Shown here: positions 7,762-18,802 of the stretch, piece by piece
How the letters are laid out: each line of letters opens with the position of its first letter
How positions within the stretch are numbered: the stretch's first letter is position 1
Source of the DNA: Bacillota bacterium
Lineage (GTDB): Bacteria > Bacillota > GCA-003054495 > Carboxydocellales > JAJZSN01
Direction: 5' to 3'
NCBI GenBank assembly: GCA_021849745.1
Contig: JAJZSN010000022.1
Coordinates: forward strand, 1-35,578
Length of the DNA stretch: 35,578 nucleotides
Notes under the pieces: model-generated
What the model was told of the DNA's origin: nothing
The model's input: the letters and a program-made list of their open reading frames with translations, nothing else
Databases searched by the model: none
Translations under genes and position numbers: made by a program

Positions 7762-7978
7762 TTGGTTTTTTAAAAGCTTATCCACGGAGCGCACGGAGAG
7801 TACGGAGGTTTATGGGTTGCTGTATTTAGGGGTTTTATGTTTATGGGTTTATTGGTACATAAAATTTTAAATAAATCTTTTTTCTCCGTGTCCTCCGTGT
7901 CCTCCGTGTCCTCCGTGGTTGCCTTTATTAATTTTCTTTTCGTGTTCTCTGTGTCCCCGTGGTTGCTTTTTATATTTA
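7762..7978. repeat. CTCCGTG nonamer element, copy B, with extra arm
   Basis: Second full copy. It starts with GGTTTTTTAAAAGCTTATCCACGGAG, continues with the same core as copy A, then a longer right arm with four CTCCGTGTC/CTCCGTGGT units and a degenerate further arm (CTCTGTGTCCCCGTGGTTGC) to about 7965. Together with 7594-7761 (half copy plus about 90 nt of AT-rich unique sequence) it fills the 420-nt gap between the GxxExxY gene and the small membrane protein gene; no other gene is seen there. Confidence 0.85.
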
Positions 7979-7986
7979 ATTACAAC

Positions 7987-8014
7987 AAAAAAACCGGCCC
8001 TTAAACCGGTTTTT
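7987..8014 (-). terminator. Rho-independent terminator after the small membrane protein gene
   Basis: On the minus strand, AAAAACCGG-TTTAAGGG-CCGGTTTTTTT begins right after the TAG stop at 8016. A 7-bp stem with a T-run is the standard form. It probably ends the ywmB-murA-spoIID transcription unit. Confidence 0.85.
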
Positions 8015-8015
8015 A

Positions 8016-8231
8016 CTATTCTTTGCATTTTAAGCATAGAGGCATATTCTTTTCCCCTTCAGCCAGCACCATAGCGGGCTGCTTATTAATAAGAGGTATC
8101 AACAGGGCAAAACACACACCAACCACTGCAACATTTTTCCCTACGGCTAATAACCATTTGCGGAGCCAATCCCGATATTTTTTCAGAGCATCTTGACCAA
8201 AGGGCCAGAACTGTCGAAGGTCAAATTCCAT
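8016..8231 (-). CDS. Small single-pass membrane protein in the spoIIQ position
   Basis: Not assigned to a known family. The 71-residue product has an amphipathic, aromatic N-terminus (MEFDLRQFWPFGQDALKKYR), one hydrophobic helix at about residues 28-52 (LLAVGKNVAVVGVCFALLIPL), and a short tail ending in CLKCKE, a CxxC pair. The ATG at 8231 is chosen because AGGAGG lies 8 nt upstream; an in-frame GTG at 8240 overlaps the ribosome site. It follows spoIID by 51 nt and is followed by a terminator. In B. subtilis spoIIQ lies here, but this protein has no LytM domain. A sporulation membrane role is a positional guess only. Confidence 0.7.
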   Translation of the reverse strand: MEFDLRQFWPFGQDALKKYRDWLRKWLLAVGKNVAVVGVCFALLIPLINKQPAMVLAEGEKNMPLCLKCKE

Positions 8232-8282
8232 TTGCAACACCTCCTGCCCTTAGTATGTCCATTACTTTCCGGGTATATTCCG

Positions 8283-9251
8283 CTAGTACTTAGCAAGTTC
8301 AACTCCCGTATAATAGTGGGTTAAAATTTGCCGATAATCCTTGCCGGCCAGGGCCATATAATTTGCCCCATACTGGCATAATCCAACACCATGACCATTC
8401 CCCAGGGTTTCAAAAATTAACCTGTTTCCCTCGGTCTGCCAAGAAAAATTCGTGGAGCGCAGACCCAGTTTCTGTCTTACCTCCGTGCCTTTTAAAATTA
8501 AATCGCCAAAACTCATGGTCTTGATCCTGCCAGTAGCTGTCCTGTCTAGAATCCTAATCCCCCTGGCGGCCCCTGTTGCTACCCTGACGGTTTCCGGGCC
8601 GAGACGTTCTGTAAGTTCTGGAAGGCTTAGAGCCAGGGTAGCTTTGGCTTTAGGGTTATCTTTCTCCAAAGAACAATCAACACTTTTCAGGTAAGGAACC
8701 TCTGTGGACCATACTTCAGCGGCATCTTCGGTGCCAATGCCACCACAGGATGCATGATAGACCGGGTTAATTACCTGACCCTGATAGAGGAGGATCTGTC
8801 CATCAGTTTGCCATACGGCTTGGGCTATTTTTTCATAATAGGTTTGAAAGGAATAATTGCCCCATCTGTTGGCCATGGTATTCTCATCTATCCAGGCCTG
8901 GTTGTGTTGGGGGTCATTGCAGATATCAGCGCCGGGGTGATTACCATCAGGCCGACCTCCGGCTTTTTCCAGCCTCTTGAGGGTATATGTCCTGGCCGCT
9001 ATGGCTTGGGCTTTTAATGCCTCAGGATGAAAGGCGGCAGGCATCTCCGCCGCTAATACCCCAATTAGGTATTGATCAAGGGGGAGGGTAATAACCTTTC
9101 CTTGGCTATGGTCATACATCCTGACAGAGAGGGCGGCGTCCCGGATTTGGGGACTTTTAATTCGCTCTGAATTCTCCCCTCTGAAGAAAACCACGGGGAG
9201 TAAGACTATGGCCATAACCCCGGCTATTATAATAGCTATTATTCGACCCAT
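8283..9251 (-). CDS. spoIID: Stage II sporulation protein D, peptidoglycan lytic transglycosylase
   Basis: SpoIID degrades septal peptidoglycan during engulfment, working with SpoIIM and SpoIIP at the mother-cell membrane. The 322-residue product has an N-terminal membrane anchor (residues 4-23), then LDQYLIGVLAAEMPAAFHPE and ALKAQAIAARTYTLKRL, which carry the conserved catalytic Glu region. YHASCGGIGTEDAAEVW and the C-terminal GNGHGVGLCQYGANYMA are also family hallmarks. Order murA-spoIID is the same as in Bacillus. GGAGGTGG precedes the ATG. Expression from a mother-cell sigma-E promoter is expected from the family but no promoter is assigned here. Confidence 0.96.
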   Translation of the reverse strand: MGRIIAIIIAGVMAIVLLPVVFFRGENSERIKSPQIRDAALSVRMYDHSQGKVITLPLDQYLIGVLAAEMPAAFHPEALKAQAIAARTYTLKRLEKAGGRPDGNHPGADICNDPQHNQAWIDENTMANRWGNYSFQTYYEKIAQAVWQTDGQILLYQGQVINPVYHASCGGIGTEDAAEVWSTEVPYLKSVDCSLEKDNPKAKATLALSLPELTERLGPETVRVATGAARGIRILDRTATGRIKTMSFGDLILKGTEVRQKLGLRSTNFSWQTEGNRLIFETLGNGHGVGLCQYGANYMALAGKDYRQILTHYYTGVELAKY

Positions 9252-9327
9252 TGTCCACCTCCTTGAAAAAGCCTCATTAATAGATATACCGGGAGGGGAT
9301 TGGGTAGAACGAATAGATATGATTTCT

Positions 9328-10584
9328 TTAACAAGTTTTGTCCCTGGTGATGGTTGCTCCCATAGCTCGCAAATTGGCTACAATATTCTCATAACCACGG
9401 TCAATGTGGTGGACATTTCCAATTTCGGTTACCCCTTGGGCCAACATTCCGGCAATTATCAAGGCAGCGCCGGCCCTTAGATCTGTGGCCTTTACCGGGG
9501 CCGCAGTCAATCCTTCCACACCTTTGACCACCGCTGTGCGGCCGTCTATCTTGATATTGGCCCCCATCCGCTTTAATTCGTCAACATGCATAAACCTGTT
9601 TTCAAAAACCGTTTCCGAGATTACACTGGTTCCCCGGGCAACTGTAAGCATAGCCATGACCTGGGCCTGCATATCGGTAGGAAAACCCGGATAGGGCAGG
9701 GTTTTGACATCTATGGGCTTAATTTCACCGGCTCCGGTAACTCTGACCCCGTCATTTTCCTCATACACTGCAACACCTGCTTCCCGTAGTTTAGCACACA
9801 GGGGTTTGGTATGTTCTAAAAGGATGTTTTCAATAAAAATGTCCCCCCCGGTGGCAGCTGCGGCTACCATGTAGGTGCCGGCCTCAATCCGGTCGGGTAT
9901 AACAGTATGTTCGCCTCCCTTAAGTTCTTTTACCCCCTCAATTTTGATGAGGTTTGTCCCTGCTCCCTTAATATTGGCCCCCATGACATTAAGGAAATTA
10001 GCCAAGTCAACTATTTCCGGCTCTTCTGCAGCGTTTTCGATAATGGTCTGCCCTTGAGCTAAGGCCGCCGCCATCATTATATTCTCGGTGGCTCCCACAC
10101 TGGGAAAGTCAAGGTAAATTCGAGCCCCCTTTAATTCTTTGGCCACTGCCTCCACATATCCATGGCCACAAGTAATTTCCGCCCCCAGGGCAGCAAAACC
10201 CTTCAGATGGAGGTCTATGGGCCTTGTTCCAATGGCACAACCGCCCGGTAAAGAAATCCGGGCCTTACCGATGCGCGCCAGTAATGGACCCATGACTAAA
10301 AAGGAGGCCCGCATTTTCCGCACAAATTCATAGGGCGCCTCATGATTGTTTATATTATTGATTTCAACGGTCATCAGGTGGCCTTGACGATTAACGGCAG
10401 CGCCTAACCTTTCTAGAACAGCCACTGCTGTATCTACATCGGCTAGCCAGGGAACATCCTGGAGTATACATTGACCATTGGCCAGAAGAGACGCTGCCAT
10501 GATTGGCAAGACAGCATTCTTGGCTCCACTGACCCGAACCCTTCCTTTTAATTGTACCCCGCCGGTAACTAAGATCTTTTCCAA
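9328..10584 (-). CDS. murA: UDP-N-acetylglucosamine 1-carboxyvinyltransferase
   Basis: MurA catalyses the first committed step of peptidoglycan synthesis, adding enolpyruvate from PEP to UDP-GlcNAc in the cytoplasm. At 418 residues it is the normal length. Visible signatures are the substrate Lys22-Asn23 in [10 protein letters not shown], Arg92, and the loop [11 protein letters not shown] carrying catalytic Cys116, the residue alkylated by fosfomycin. The C-terminus has [11 protein letters not shown]-type sequence ([15 protein letters not shown]). It lies 15 nt after ywmB and before spoIID, as in Bacillus (murAA); the Cys form predicts fosfomycin sensitivity of the enzyme itself. Confidence 0.97.
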   Translation of the reverse strand: MEKILVTGGVQLKGRVRVSGAKNAVLPIMAASLLANGQCILQDVPWLADVDTAVAVLERLGAAVNRQGHLMTVEINNINNHEAPYEFVRKMRASFLVMGPLLARIGKARISLPGGCAIGTRPIDLHLKGFAALGAEITCGHGYVEAVAKELKGARIYLDFPSVGATENIMMAAALAQGQTIIENAAEEPEIVDLANFLNVMGANIKGAGTNLIKIEGVKELKGGEHTVIPDRIEAGTYMVAAAATGGDIFIENILLEHTKPLCAKLREAGVAVYEENDGVRVTGAGEIKPIDVKTLPYPGFPTDMQAQVMAMLTVARGTSVISETVFENRFMHVDELKRMGANIKIDGRTAVVKGVEGLTAAPVKATDLRAGAALIIAGMLAQGVTEIGNVHHIDRGYENIVANLRAMGATITRDKTC

Positions 10585-10599
10585 AACCGTCTTCCTCCA

Positions 10600-11370
10600 C
10601 TAATATTCGGTGGCAATTATGGGAGAACCTATAATAACATAGGTTTTTTTGTCCAAATTATTATATCGGACAGCTACATTGATATTCAGCTGTTTTTCAC
10701 CCATTACCAGCTTTTCCTCTATTTCCGGTGTATAGCCGGTTAGTGAGACCAGCCGTTCTGTACTAATGCCCTCAAAAGGTTTGGTTCCTAAGAACTTAAA
10801 TACCTTTTCCGCAACGGCTTTGTTCTCAGTCAATGACTTTTGACCTGGCAAGGTTCCTGATAAAATAGTTGCTATTTGGGCCGGTTGTGAAGATAGGAGG
10901 CGAAAACCTGCTTCCATTTTACTTTTTCCTTGGTCTATGTCGTATTGGTTATCTTTGCTGATTAGCATTGCCGTTACGTATGTTTCGGCCTTGTCCTCTT
11001 TATTATTTGATTCCTGCATGGTTTGACTATGAATCTCCAGATAAGTACTGGGATTAATAAATCCCCGCAAAATTATCCCCCGGAAATTACTTTCTCCCTG
11101 GCTAATTTGCTCCATACTCTGATTATTGGCGCCCAATTTTACTGACAGTTGGTTGGCGTAGTTCTTTAACTCCTCATCACTACTGAATCGGTGATTTATC
11201 TGCACCCAACCACTGAAGGTCAAATCATTAAACTCTGCTCCCGTTACCTGTAGAGCGCCCTGCAGCGGTTCTTGTCGTTCCTCGTTATCTCCCATGGTAT
11301 ATTTCAACGGCCCCTGCCAGCCGAAGATGATTAAACCTGTCAGAATAAGAAATATGATGGCCTTTTTCAA
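10600..11370 (-). CDS. ywmB: YwmB-like exported protein (TATA-box-binding-like fold)
   Basis: Conserved protein of unknown function found beside murA and spoIID in many Firmicutes; members have a TBP-like fold and are predicted to be exported. The 256-residue form starts at the TTG at 11370 (LKKAIIFLILTGLIIFGW), which opens a signal anchor and follows a GGGGGG run at useful spacing. The frame stays open for a further 31 codons upstream, but that part overlaps the atpC terminator and is unlikely to be translated. The region around FSGWVQINHRFSSDEELKNY and the ELVSLTGYTPEIEEKL-like segment match the family by position and character. Confidence 0.8.
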   Translation of the reverse strand: MKKAIIFLILTGLIIFGWQGPLKYTMGDNEERQEPLQGALQVTGAEFNDLTFSGWVQINHRFSSDEELKNYANQLSVKLGANNQSMEQISQGESNFRGIILRGFINPSTYLEIHSQTMQESNNKEDKAETYVTAMLISKDNQYDIDQGKSKMEAGFRLLSSQPAQIATILSGTLPGQKSLTENKAVAEKVFKFLGTKPFEGISTERLVSLTGYTPEIEEKLVMGEKQLNINVAVRYNNLDKKTYVIIGSPIIATEY

Positions 11371-11441
11371 CTTCCATCCCCCCACGAACGGTATTTTAGT
11401 ATTAGTATTGCCTAGATATGGAGGGGGTAATCTTGATGGTG

Positions 11442-11485
11442 AAAAAAAAAGAGGTCGCCCCAAAATAATTTTTGGGACAACCTCT
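11442..11485 (-). terminator. Strong terminator of the ATP synthase operon
   Basis: On the minus strand AGAGGTTGTCCCAAAA and TTTTGGGGCGACCTCT form a 16-bp stem with G-U pairs, followed by nine Ts. It begins 15 nt after the atpC stop and ends the operon. Confidence 0.93.
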
Positions 11486-11499
11486 CTTCTAGTGATATT

Positions 11500-11898
11500 T
11501 TATTTACCGGCTACTTTGATACGGGTGATAGCTCTTTTTAAAGCTACCTCGGCCCGGGCCAAATCAATATCTGCGGTTTTGGCAGCTAAACGCTCCTCGG
11601 CCCGTTCCTTAGCCCGACGGGCCCGATCCACATCAATCTCAGAAGCCTTTTCAGCGGAGTCGGCCAATACGACGGCCTTGTTGCTCTTTACTTCAAAGAA
11701 CCCGCCGCTGATAGCCATTTTTAGTTCCTGGTTGCCTTGCTTGGCTCTTAATTCACCGATCTCCATGCTGGTAATCAAAGGGGCATGGTTGGCCAGCACC
11801 CCGAAATAACCGACACTGCCGGGAGCTACGATGAAGTCTACATCTTCACTGAAGACAACCCGTTCCGGTGTTACGATCTCCAGTCGAATAGCTGCCAT
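11500..11898 (-). CDS. atpC: ATP synthase F1 subunit epsilon
   Basis: The central-stalk subunit couples rotor movement to F1 and can inhibit ATP hydrolysis. The 132-residue product has the N-terminal beta-sandwich (RLEIVTPERVVFSEDVDFIV, then PGSVGYFGVLANHAPLIT) and a C-terminal helical hairpin rich in Ala/Arg/Glu. Its ATG comes a single base after the atpD stop, with the ribosome site GAGGGAG inside the end of atpD, so translation is coupled. It is the last gene of the operon. Confidence 0.96.
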   Translation of the reverse strand: MAAIRLEIVTPERVVFSEDVDFIVAPGSVGYFGVLANHAPLITSMEIGELRAKQGNQELKMAISGGFFEVKSNKAVVLADSAEKASEIDVDRARRAKERAEERLAAKTADIDLARAEVALKRAITRIKVAGK

Positions 11899-11899
11899 A

Positions 11900-13351
<1,452 letters not shown>

Positions 13352-13352
13352 T

Positions 13353-13469
13353 TAGCTGGTAGCCGGTAGCTGGTAGCTGGTAGCCTGCAAGTCATGCTCC
13401 GAGGTAATATTTAGACCCTTAAGAATATCTTTCAAGGCTATAAGCTACAAGCTACGAGCTATAAACTAC
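13353..13469. repeat. AGCT heptad element between atpG and atpD, inverted orientation
   Basis: Left arm TAGCTGG/TAGCCGG units at 13353-13385; right arm CTATAAG/CTACAAG/CTACGAG at 13437-13469. The core reads AAGAATATCTTTCAAGG on the plus strand, whereas other copies carry CTTGAAAGATATTCTTA on the plus strand, so this copy is inverted relative to the genes. The atpG stop TAG (13466-13468) lies at its edge. Confidence 0.85.
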
Positions 13470-14311
13470 TCAAGTGCCGCAGCTCCGCCCACGATTTCGG
13501 AAATCTCGCGGGTGATAGCGGCCTGACGGGCGCGGTTGTAGGACAAGGTAAGCTTGGCAATGAGTTCTTTGGCGTTGTCGGTTGCCGAACCCATGGCGGT
13601 CATCCGTGCCCCTAGTTCACTGGCCTTGGACTCCAGGAGAGCTCTGAAAACAGTTGTCTCTACATACTTGGGTAACAGTACGCTGAGAATTGATTCAGCA
13701 GAGGGCTCGTAGATATAATCTACGGACGCTCCTTCCTCTGCGGGAGGCTCAACGGGCAGGAGTTTGATAGTAGTAGGATTCTGGGTTAAAGCCGATACGA
13801 ACTCGGTATAAACCAGATATACTTCATCAAACTCTTCAGCGATATAATAGTCCATTACTTTTTGGGCAATTTTCTTGGCAACGCCGAACTGAATATCCTC
13901 GCCTAGACCGGTAAACTCGGCCACGATATTCTTACCGCTGCGCCGGAAGAAGTCACGACTCTTACGACCAACAGTAATCAGGCTAACGTTCTCTAATTGC
14001 TTAATTTCCCCAGCGCTCTTACGGAGAATGTTGGCATTGTAACCACCGCAAAATCCCCGGTCCGCAGTGATAACCACATAGCCAATATTCTTCGGTTCCC
14101 GTTTAGCTAGAAGAGGATGAGACAGGTCGCTGGCCACTCCCACTAATCTGCTCAATACTTCACTGGGTTCCTGGGCAAGAGGTCTGGCCGCAATTACTCG
14201 TTCCTGGGCCTTGCGCAATTGGGCTGCCGACATCATCTTCATAGCTTTGGTAATCTGCTGGATATTCTTAACGGATTTAATCCGGCGAGTAATATCGCGC
14301 ATTCCTGGCAT
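13466..14311 (-). CDS. atpG: ATP synthase F1 subunit gamma
   Basis: This central rotor shaft subunit has 281 residues. The start [23 protein letters not shown] matches the conserved N-terminal coiled-coil helix, [16 protein letters not shown] is the conserved core loop, and the C-terminal helix has [15 protein letters not shown] and [20 protein letters not shown]. All family landmarks are present. The ATG at 14311 is used; a second ATG three codons on would also fit. The gene ends in TAG supplied by a heptad repeat, which separates it from atpD. Confidence 0.97.
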   Translation of the reverse strand: MPGMRDITRRIKSVKNIQQITKAMKMMSAAQLRKAQERVIAARPLAQEPSEVLSRLVGVASDLSHPLLAKREPKNIGYVVITADRGFCGGYNANILRKSAGEIKQLENVSLITVGRKSRDFFRRSGKNIVAEFTGLGEDIQFGVAKKIAQKVMDYYIAEEFDEVYLVYTEFVSALTQNPTTIKLLPVEPPAEEGASVDYIYEPSAESILSVLLPKYVETTVFRALLESKASELGARMTAMGSATDNAKELIAKLTLSYNRARQAAITREISEIVGGAAALE

Positions 14312-14330
14312 TTATTTTCTCACCACCTTG

Positions 14331-14350
14331 TAGCTATTAGCTATTAGCTA
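14331..14350. repeat. Short heptad run (half element) between atpA and atpG
   Basis: Three TAGCTAT units directly follow the atpA stop. Only one arm is present, without a core. It precedes the AAGGTGGTGAG ribosome site of atpG. Confidence 0.7.
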
Positions 14351-14352
14351 AT

Positions 14353-15855
<1,503 letters not shown>

Positions 15856-15881
15856 TTATGCGCTCACCCCTAACTCTATAG

Positions 15882-16421
15882 TTAATTTTTCAAAAGTAAG
15901 TCTTGCAGGACATTTAGACGTCTGTTTACTGTTCCGTCAATAACCTTGTCCCCAATACGGACAGTAAGTCCACCGATAAGTTGGGGATTAACGGCAGTTT
16001 TTAACCGGATGTTTTTACCGGTCATCTTGGATAATTGTGCCTTAAGGGATTCGATATCCACTTCAGCCAGGGGATGAGCCGATATTACTTCAGCGTCAAA
16101 AATATTCCTAGCTTCATTAGCATAAGCTATAAAGGCATCTAAGATGTCTCTGATGTACCCTTCCCGGCGTTTATCAATCACTACTTTAAGAAAGTCCACC
16201 GTGGTAGCAGAAACATTTCCTTCAAAAACTTTATCAACAATATCCTTTTTTGCCTCAGCAGACAATAGTTGGTCGTCCATAACCCGTTTCAGGTCAGCGT
16301 TTGCCTCAATGGTACTAACTACTGTATCTAATTCTTTTTCAAAAGAATCCAAGGCATCTTTTTCCTTGGCAATAGCAAAAAAAGCGTTGGCATAGCGACG
16401 GGCAATGGCGTTATTTAGCAT
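15882..16421 (-). CDS. atpH: ATP synthase F1 subunit delta
   Basis: The peripheral stalk subunit links the top of F1 to the b subunit. The 179-residue product begins IARRYANAFFAIAKEKDAL, a typical OSCP/delta N-terminus, and ends with LIGGLTVRIGDKVIDGTVNRRL, the family's C-terminal signature. Its ATG overlaps the atpF stop by 7 nt, showing translational coupling. Confidence 0.96.
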   Translation of the reverse strand: MLNNAIARRYANAFFAIAKEKDALDSFEKELDTVVSTIEANADLKRVMDDQLLSAEAKKDIVDKVFEGNVSATTVDFLKVVIDKRREGYIRDILDAFIAYANEARNIFDAEVISAHPLAEVDIESLKAQLSKMTGKNIRLKTAVNPQLIGGLTVRIGDKVIDGTVNRRLNVLQDLLLKN

Positions 16422-16903
16422 TTAAGATCGCCTGCCTCTGCAATAAATTCTTTAACCATCTGCTCATGGTCTTGAACAGTGATAGCTTTGCCAACCACCT
16501 TGCCGGCGGCCAATACTGCCAGGGTAGCAACCTCCTCGCGAAGTGCGGCCACGGCCTGGTTCTTCTCCCGGGAGATTTCATCCTGGGCCTTCTTAATGGC
16601 CTTATCGGCTTCATTCTTGGCGTTCTTCACAATATCTTCCTTCATATCTTCGCCCATTTTGGTAGCCTTTTCGATAATCTCCTGGGCCTCTCTCTTGGCC
16701 TGGAGCAGCTGGGCCTGATACTGGGACTGCAGCTTATCAGCTTCGGCCCGGGCGGCTTCAGCTTTTTCCAAGGAATCCTTAATGGTGCGCTTACGCTCTG
16801 CCAGCATATTGAGCATTGGTTTGTAAAGTAATTTATTTAAAATGGCTAACAACACTAGAAAGTTGACTATTTGCCATGCGAATGTTGCGAGATCAAATTT
16901 CAT
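16415..16903 (-). CDS. atpF: ATP synthase Fo subunit b
   Basis: The membrane-anchored peripheral stalk dimerises and holds F1 still. The 162-residue form has one N-terminal membrane helix (ATFAWQIVNFLVLLAILNKL, residues 5-24) followed by a long charged coiled coil. The ATG at 16903 is chosen because AGGAGG lies about 9 nt before it; the frame is open for 11 more codons upstream, but that would place the ribosome site within the gene. The last codons overlap atpH. Confidence 0.95.
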   Translation of the reverse strand: MKFDLATFAWQIVNFLVLLAILNKLLYKPMLNMLAERKRTIKDSLEKAEAARAEADKLQSQYQAQLLQAKREAQEIIEKATKMGEDMKEDIVKNAKNEADKAIKKAQDEISREKNQAVAALREEVATLAVLAAGKVVGKAITVQDHEQMVKEFIAEAGDLKC

Positions 16904-17016
16904 TAGCCACTTACCTCCTCTCTGTAAATCCATCAAAAATCAGGATACTGTAGGGGGCGAAAAGGCCGGAGAAACCTCCGGACCCAATCGCCCTAACCTT
17001 CTCGCCAGTATTCCCC

Positions 17017-17256
<240 letters not shown>

Positions 17257-17296
17257 TTAATTTTCCCCCCTTTCCAAGGTCATCACAAAAATTGTA

Positions 17297-17989
17297 TTAG
17301 TGACCATGTTTTTCTGTAGCACCTGCTATATATAGTGTAGTCAGCAAGGTGAAAACAAAAGCCTGAATAGCGCCCGTCAGAGTTCCTAAGAGATTGATGG
17401 GAACCGGAACCAGCATAGGAACCATGACAAACAAAGTACCTACAACCAACTCATGACCGAAGATATTTCCGTAAAGACGCATTGCCAGCGATACCGGCCG
17501 GACAATCTCTTCTACTACGTTTAACGGGAACATCCACCACATGGGTGTAAAGAGGTGCTTGAAATATTTTAGGCCACTGGTAGCAACACCGAAGAAATGG
17601 GTTGAAAAGAAAACGATAATTGCCAGGGCCGCTGTTACGCTCAAGTTAGCAGTAGGAGGAATAAATATGCCTAAGCCAACTCCTTTTTCAGGAGATTCAG
17701 GAGTGTAACCAACAAAGGGTAATAGACCGAAGTAATTTGAGACCAAGATGTACAGGAAGAAGGTACAAAGCAACGGGAAATATTTCTTAATCCGCTCTTC
17801 GTCCAGCATACCTTCTAAAAGACCGTAGAGACCTTCGATAAGAAGTTCTACAACATTCTGAAATCCGCTGGGTATAAGTTTCATGTTCCTGGTAGCAAGT
17901 ATGGATAGAATGGTTAAAATAACGATAACACCCCAGCCAGACCAGACATAGAAATTAATACCGAGAGGACCTGCTGCTGCACCGAACAT
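17297..17989 (-). CDS. atpB: ATP synthase Fo subunit a
   Basis: This stator membrane subunit forms the two ion half-channels. The 230-residue product has five to six hydrophobic segments. The essential Arg lies in VRPVSLAMRLYGNIFGHEL, and the last helix includes GAIQAFVFTLLTTLYI with the conserved Gln. AAGGAGGTGG lies 6 nt before the ATG. It follows atpI by 54 nt. Confidence 0.97.
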   Translation of the reverse strand: MFGAAAGPLGINFYVWSGWGVIVILTILSILATRNMKLIPSGFQNVVELLIEGLYGLLEGMLDEERIKKYFPLLCTFFLYILVSNYFGLLPFVGYTPESPEKGVGLGIFIPPTANLSVTAALAIIVFFSTHFFGVATSGLKYFKHLFTPMWWMFPLNVVEEIVRPVSLAMRLYGNIFGHELVVGTLFVMVPMLVPVPINLLGTLTGAIQAFVFTLLTTLYIAGATEKHGH

Positions 17990-18043
17990 TTTTCCACCTC
18001 CTTTAACTAATAAATTTATATATTTGAATCATCTTTGGGAAAA

Positions 18044-18418
18044 CTATTTTGACTTGTGAAAAAACTCTTTTATGTTACCGCCGACCAAGAAAATTTTATA
18101 AACTAGCATTCCGCCAAGGCTTCCTCCGATAAACTGTGGGCCAAACTGCACATAACTGCCATATAGTAGTACAGCTAAAATAGCAAACCTGCAATAATAA
18201 AGTAAGGTGACTATAATCTTGACTTTACCGCCGCTCATCCCGTAGAGCTTTTTTAAAATAAAATCAAGGAGTCGCATGTTACTATAAATTAGAAAAAAGC
18301 CAAAAACTAACCCTACGGCGGCCAAAGCTGAAAACTTGAACCCAGCAATGGCAACAAGTAGGGCCAAAACCCCTAAGGAAATTTTCCATGCTGACCCTAA
18401 TAGATGTCGCTCAGGTAT
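18044..18418 (-). CDS. atpI: ATP synthase accessory protein I, probable non-canonical AUA start
   Basis: Small four-helix membrane protein encoded at the head of many atp operons; AtpI assists c-ring assembly or Mg2+ supply. Four hydrophobic segments are visible in the 124-residue form (ISLGVLALLVAIAGF; AAVGLVFGFFLIY; YCRFAILAVLLYG; FIGGSLGGMLVYKIFL). The start is a problem: an ideal AGGAGGGG lies at the atpZ stop, but 7 nt on the codon is ATA (18418), and no ATG, GTG or TTG exists in frame between a TTG at 18514, deep inside atpZ, and a TTG that would remove the first helix. ATA is therefore the best-placed start. Confidence 0.75.
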   Translation of the reverse strand: MPERHLLGSAWKISLGVLALLVAIAGFKFSALAAVGLVFGFFLIYSNMRLLDFILKKLYGMSGGKVKIIVTLLYYCRFAILAVLLYGSYVQFGPQFIGGSLGGMLVYKIFLVGGNIKEFFHKSK

Positions 18419-18420
18419 AT

Positions 18421-18645
18421 CTAGTCCCCTCCTTTTTTTTCCGGGAACATCGCATCGTAAGCGCTCTTGAAAGCCGCCCCGACGCCAACCACGAGCAATA
18501 TAAATGTAAACCAAGGGGATGTACCTAACTTTCCATCGATAAAATCACCTAAGAAATAGCCCACCACAATACCGGCGGCAATAGTGGTCCCCAAGGAAAA
18601 AACTACTCCCAAAGCCTTCAAGTTCTGCCAATCATTTTTACTCAC
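18421..18645 (-). CDS. atpZ: AtpZ/AtpI-like small membrane protein, first gene of the atp operon
   Basis: The 74-residue protein has two membrane helices (about 10-33 LKALGVVFSLGTTIAAGIVVGYFLG and 43-59 WFTFILLVVGVGAAF) with the G-x-x-x-D motif FLGDFIDGKLG between them, typical of AtpZ/AtpI-family proteins that form a Mg2+/Ca2+ transporter complex with AtpI. The GTG at 18645 is chosen because AGGAGG lies 6 nt before it; an ATG 12 codons upstream would put the ribosome site inside the gene. The stop codon overlaps the atpI ribosome site. Confidence 0.85.
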   Translation of the reverse strand: MSKNDWQNLKALGVVFSLGTTIAAGIVVGYFLGDFIDGKLGTSPWFTFILLVVGVGAAFKSAYDAMFPEKKGGD

Positions 18646-18718
18646 AGCCTTCCTCCTCCTATTGACCCTGGTATCCGCCATGGGCTGCCAGTGTTTAGTC
18701 TATTCGGCTGTGACTAGG

Positions 18719-18745
18719 GTTATACATAATCAAAGTTTATGTTAA
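18719..18745 (-). promoter_or_regulatory. Possible sigma-A-type promoter of the atp operon
   Basis: On the minus strand TTAACA (18740-18745) and TATAAC (18719-18724) resemble -35 and -10 boxes, but the spacer is only 15 nt, so this is weak. It lies in the AT-rich 157-nt gap between wecB and atpZ, where an operon promoter is expected. Confidence 0.3.
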
Positions 18746-18802
18746 GAAACATTCAATAATATTCTATCTTTTTATGTGAAATCCTTTTTTTCGCAAAAGT
18801 TT

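Noticed and set aside
11371-11463. N-terminal extension of ywmB
   Set aside because: It overlaps the T-run and stem of the atpC terminator and lacks a signal-peptide-like start; the TTG at 11370 fits better.
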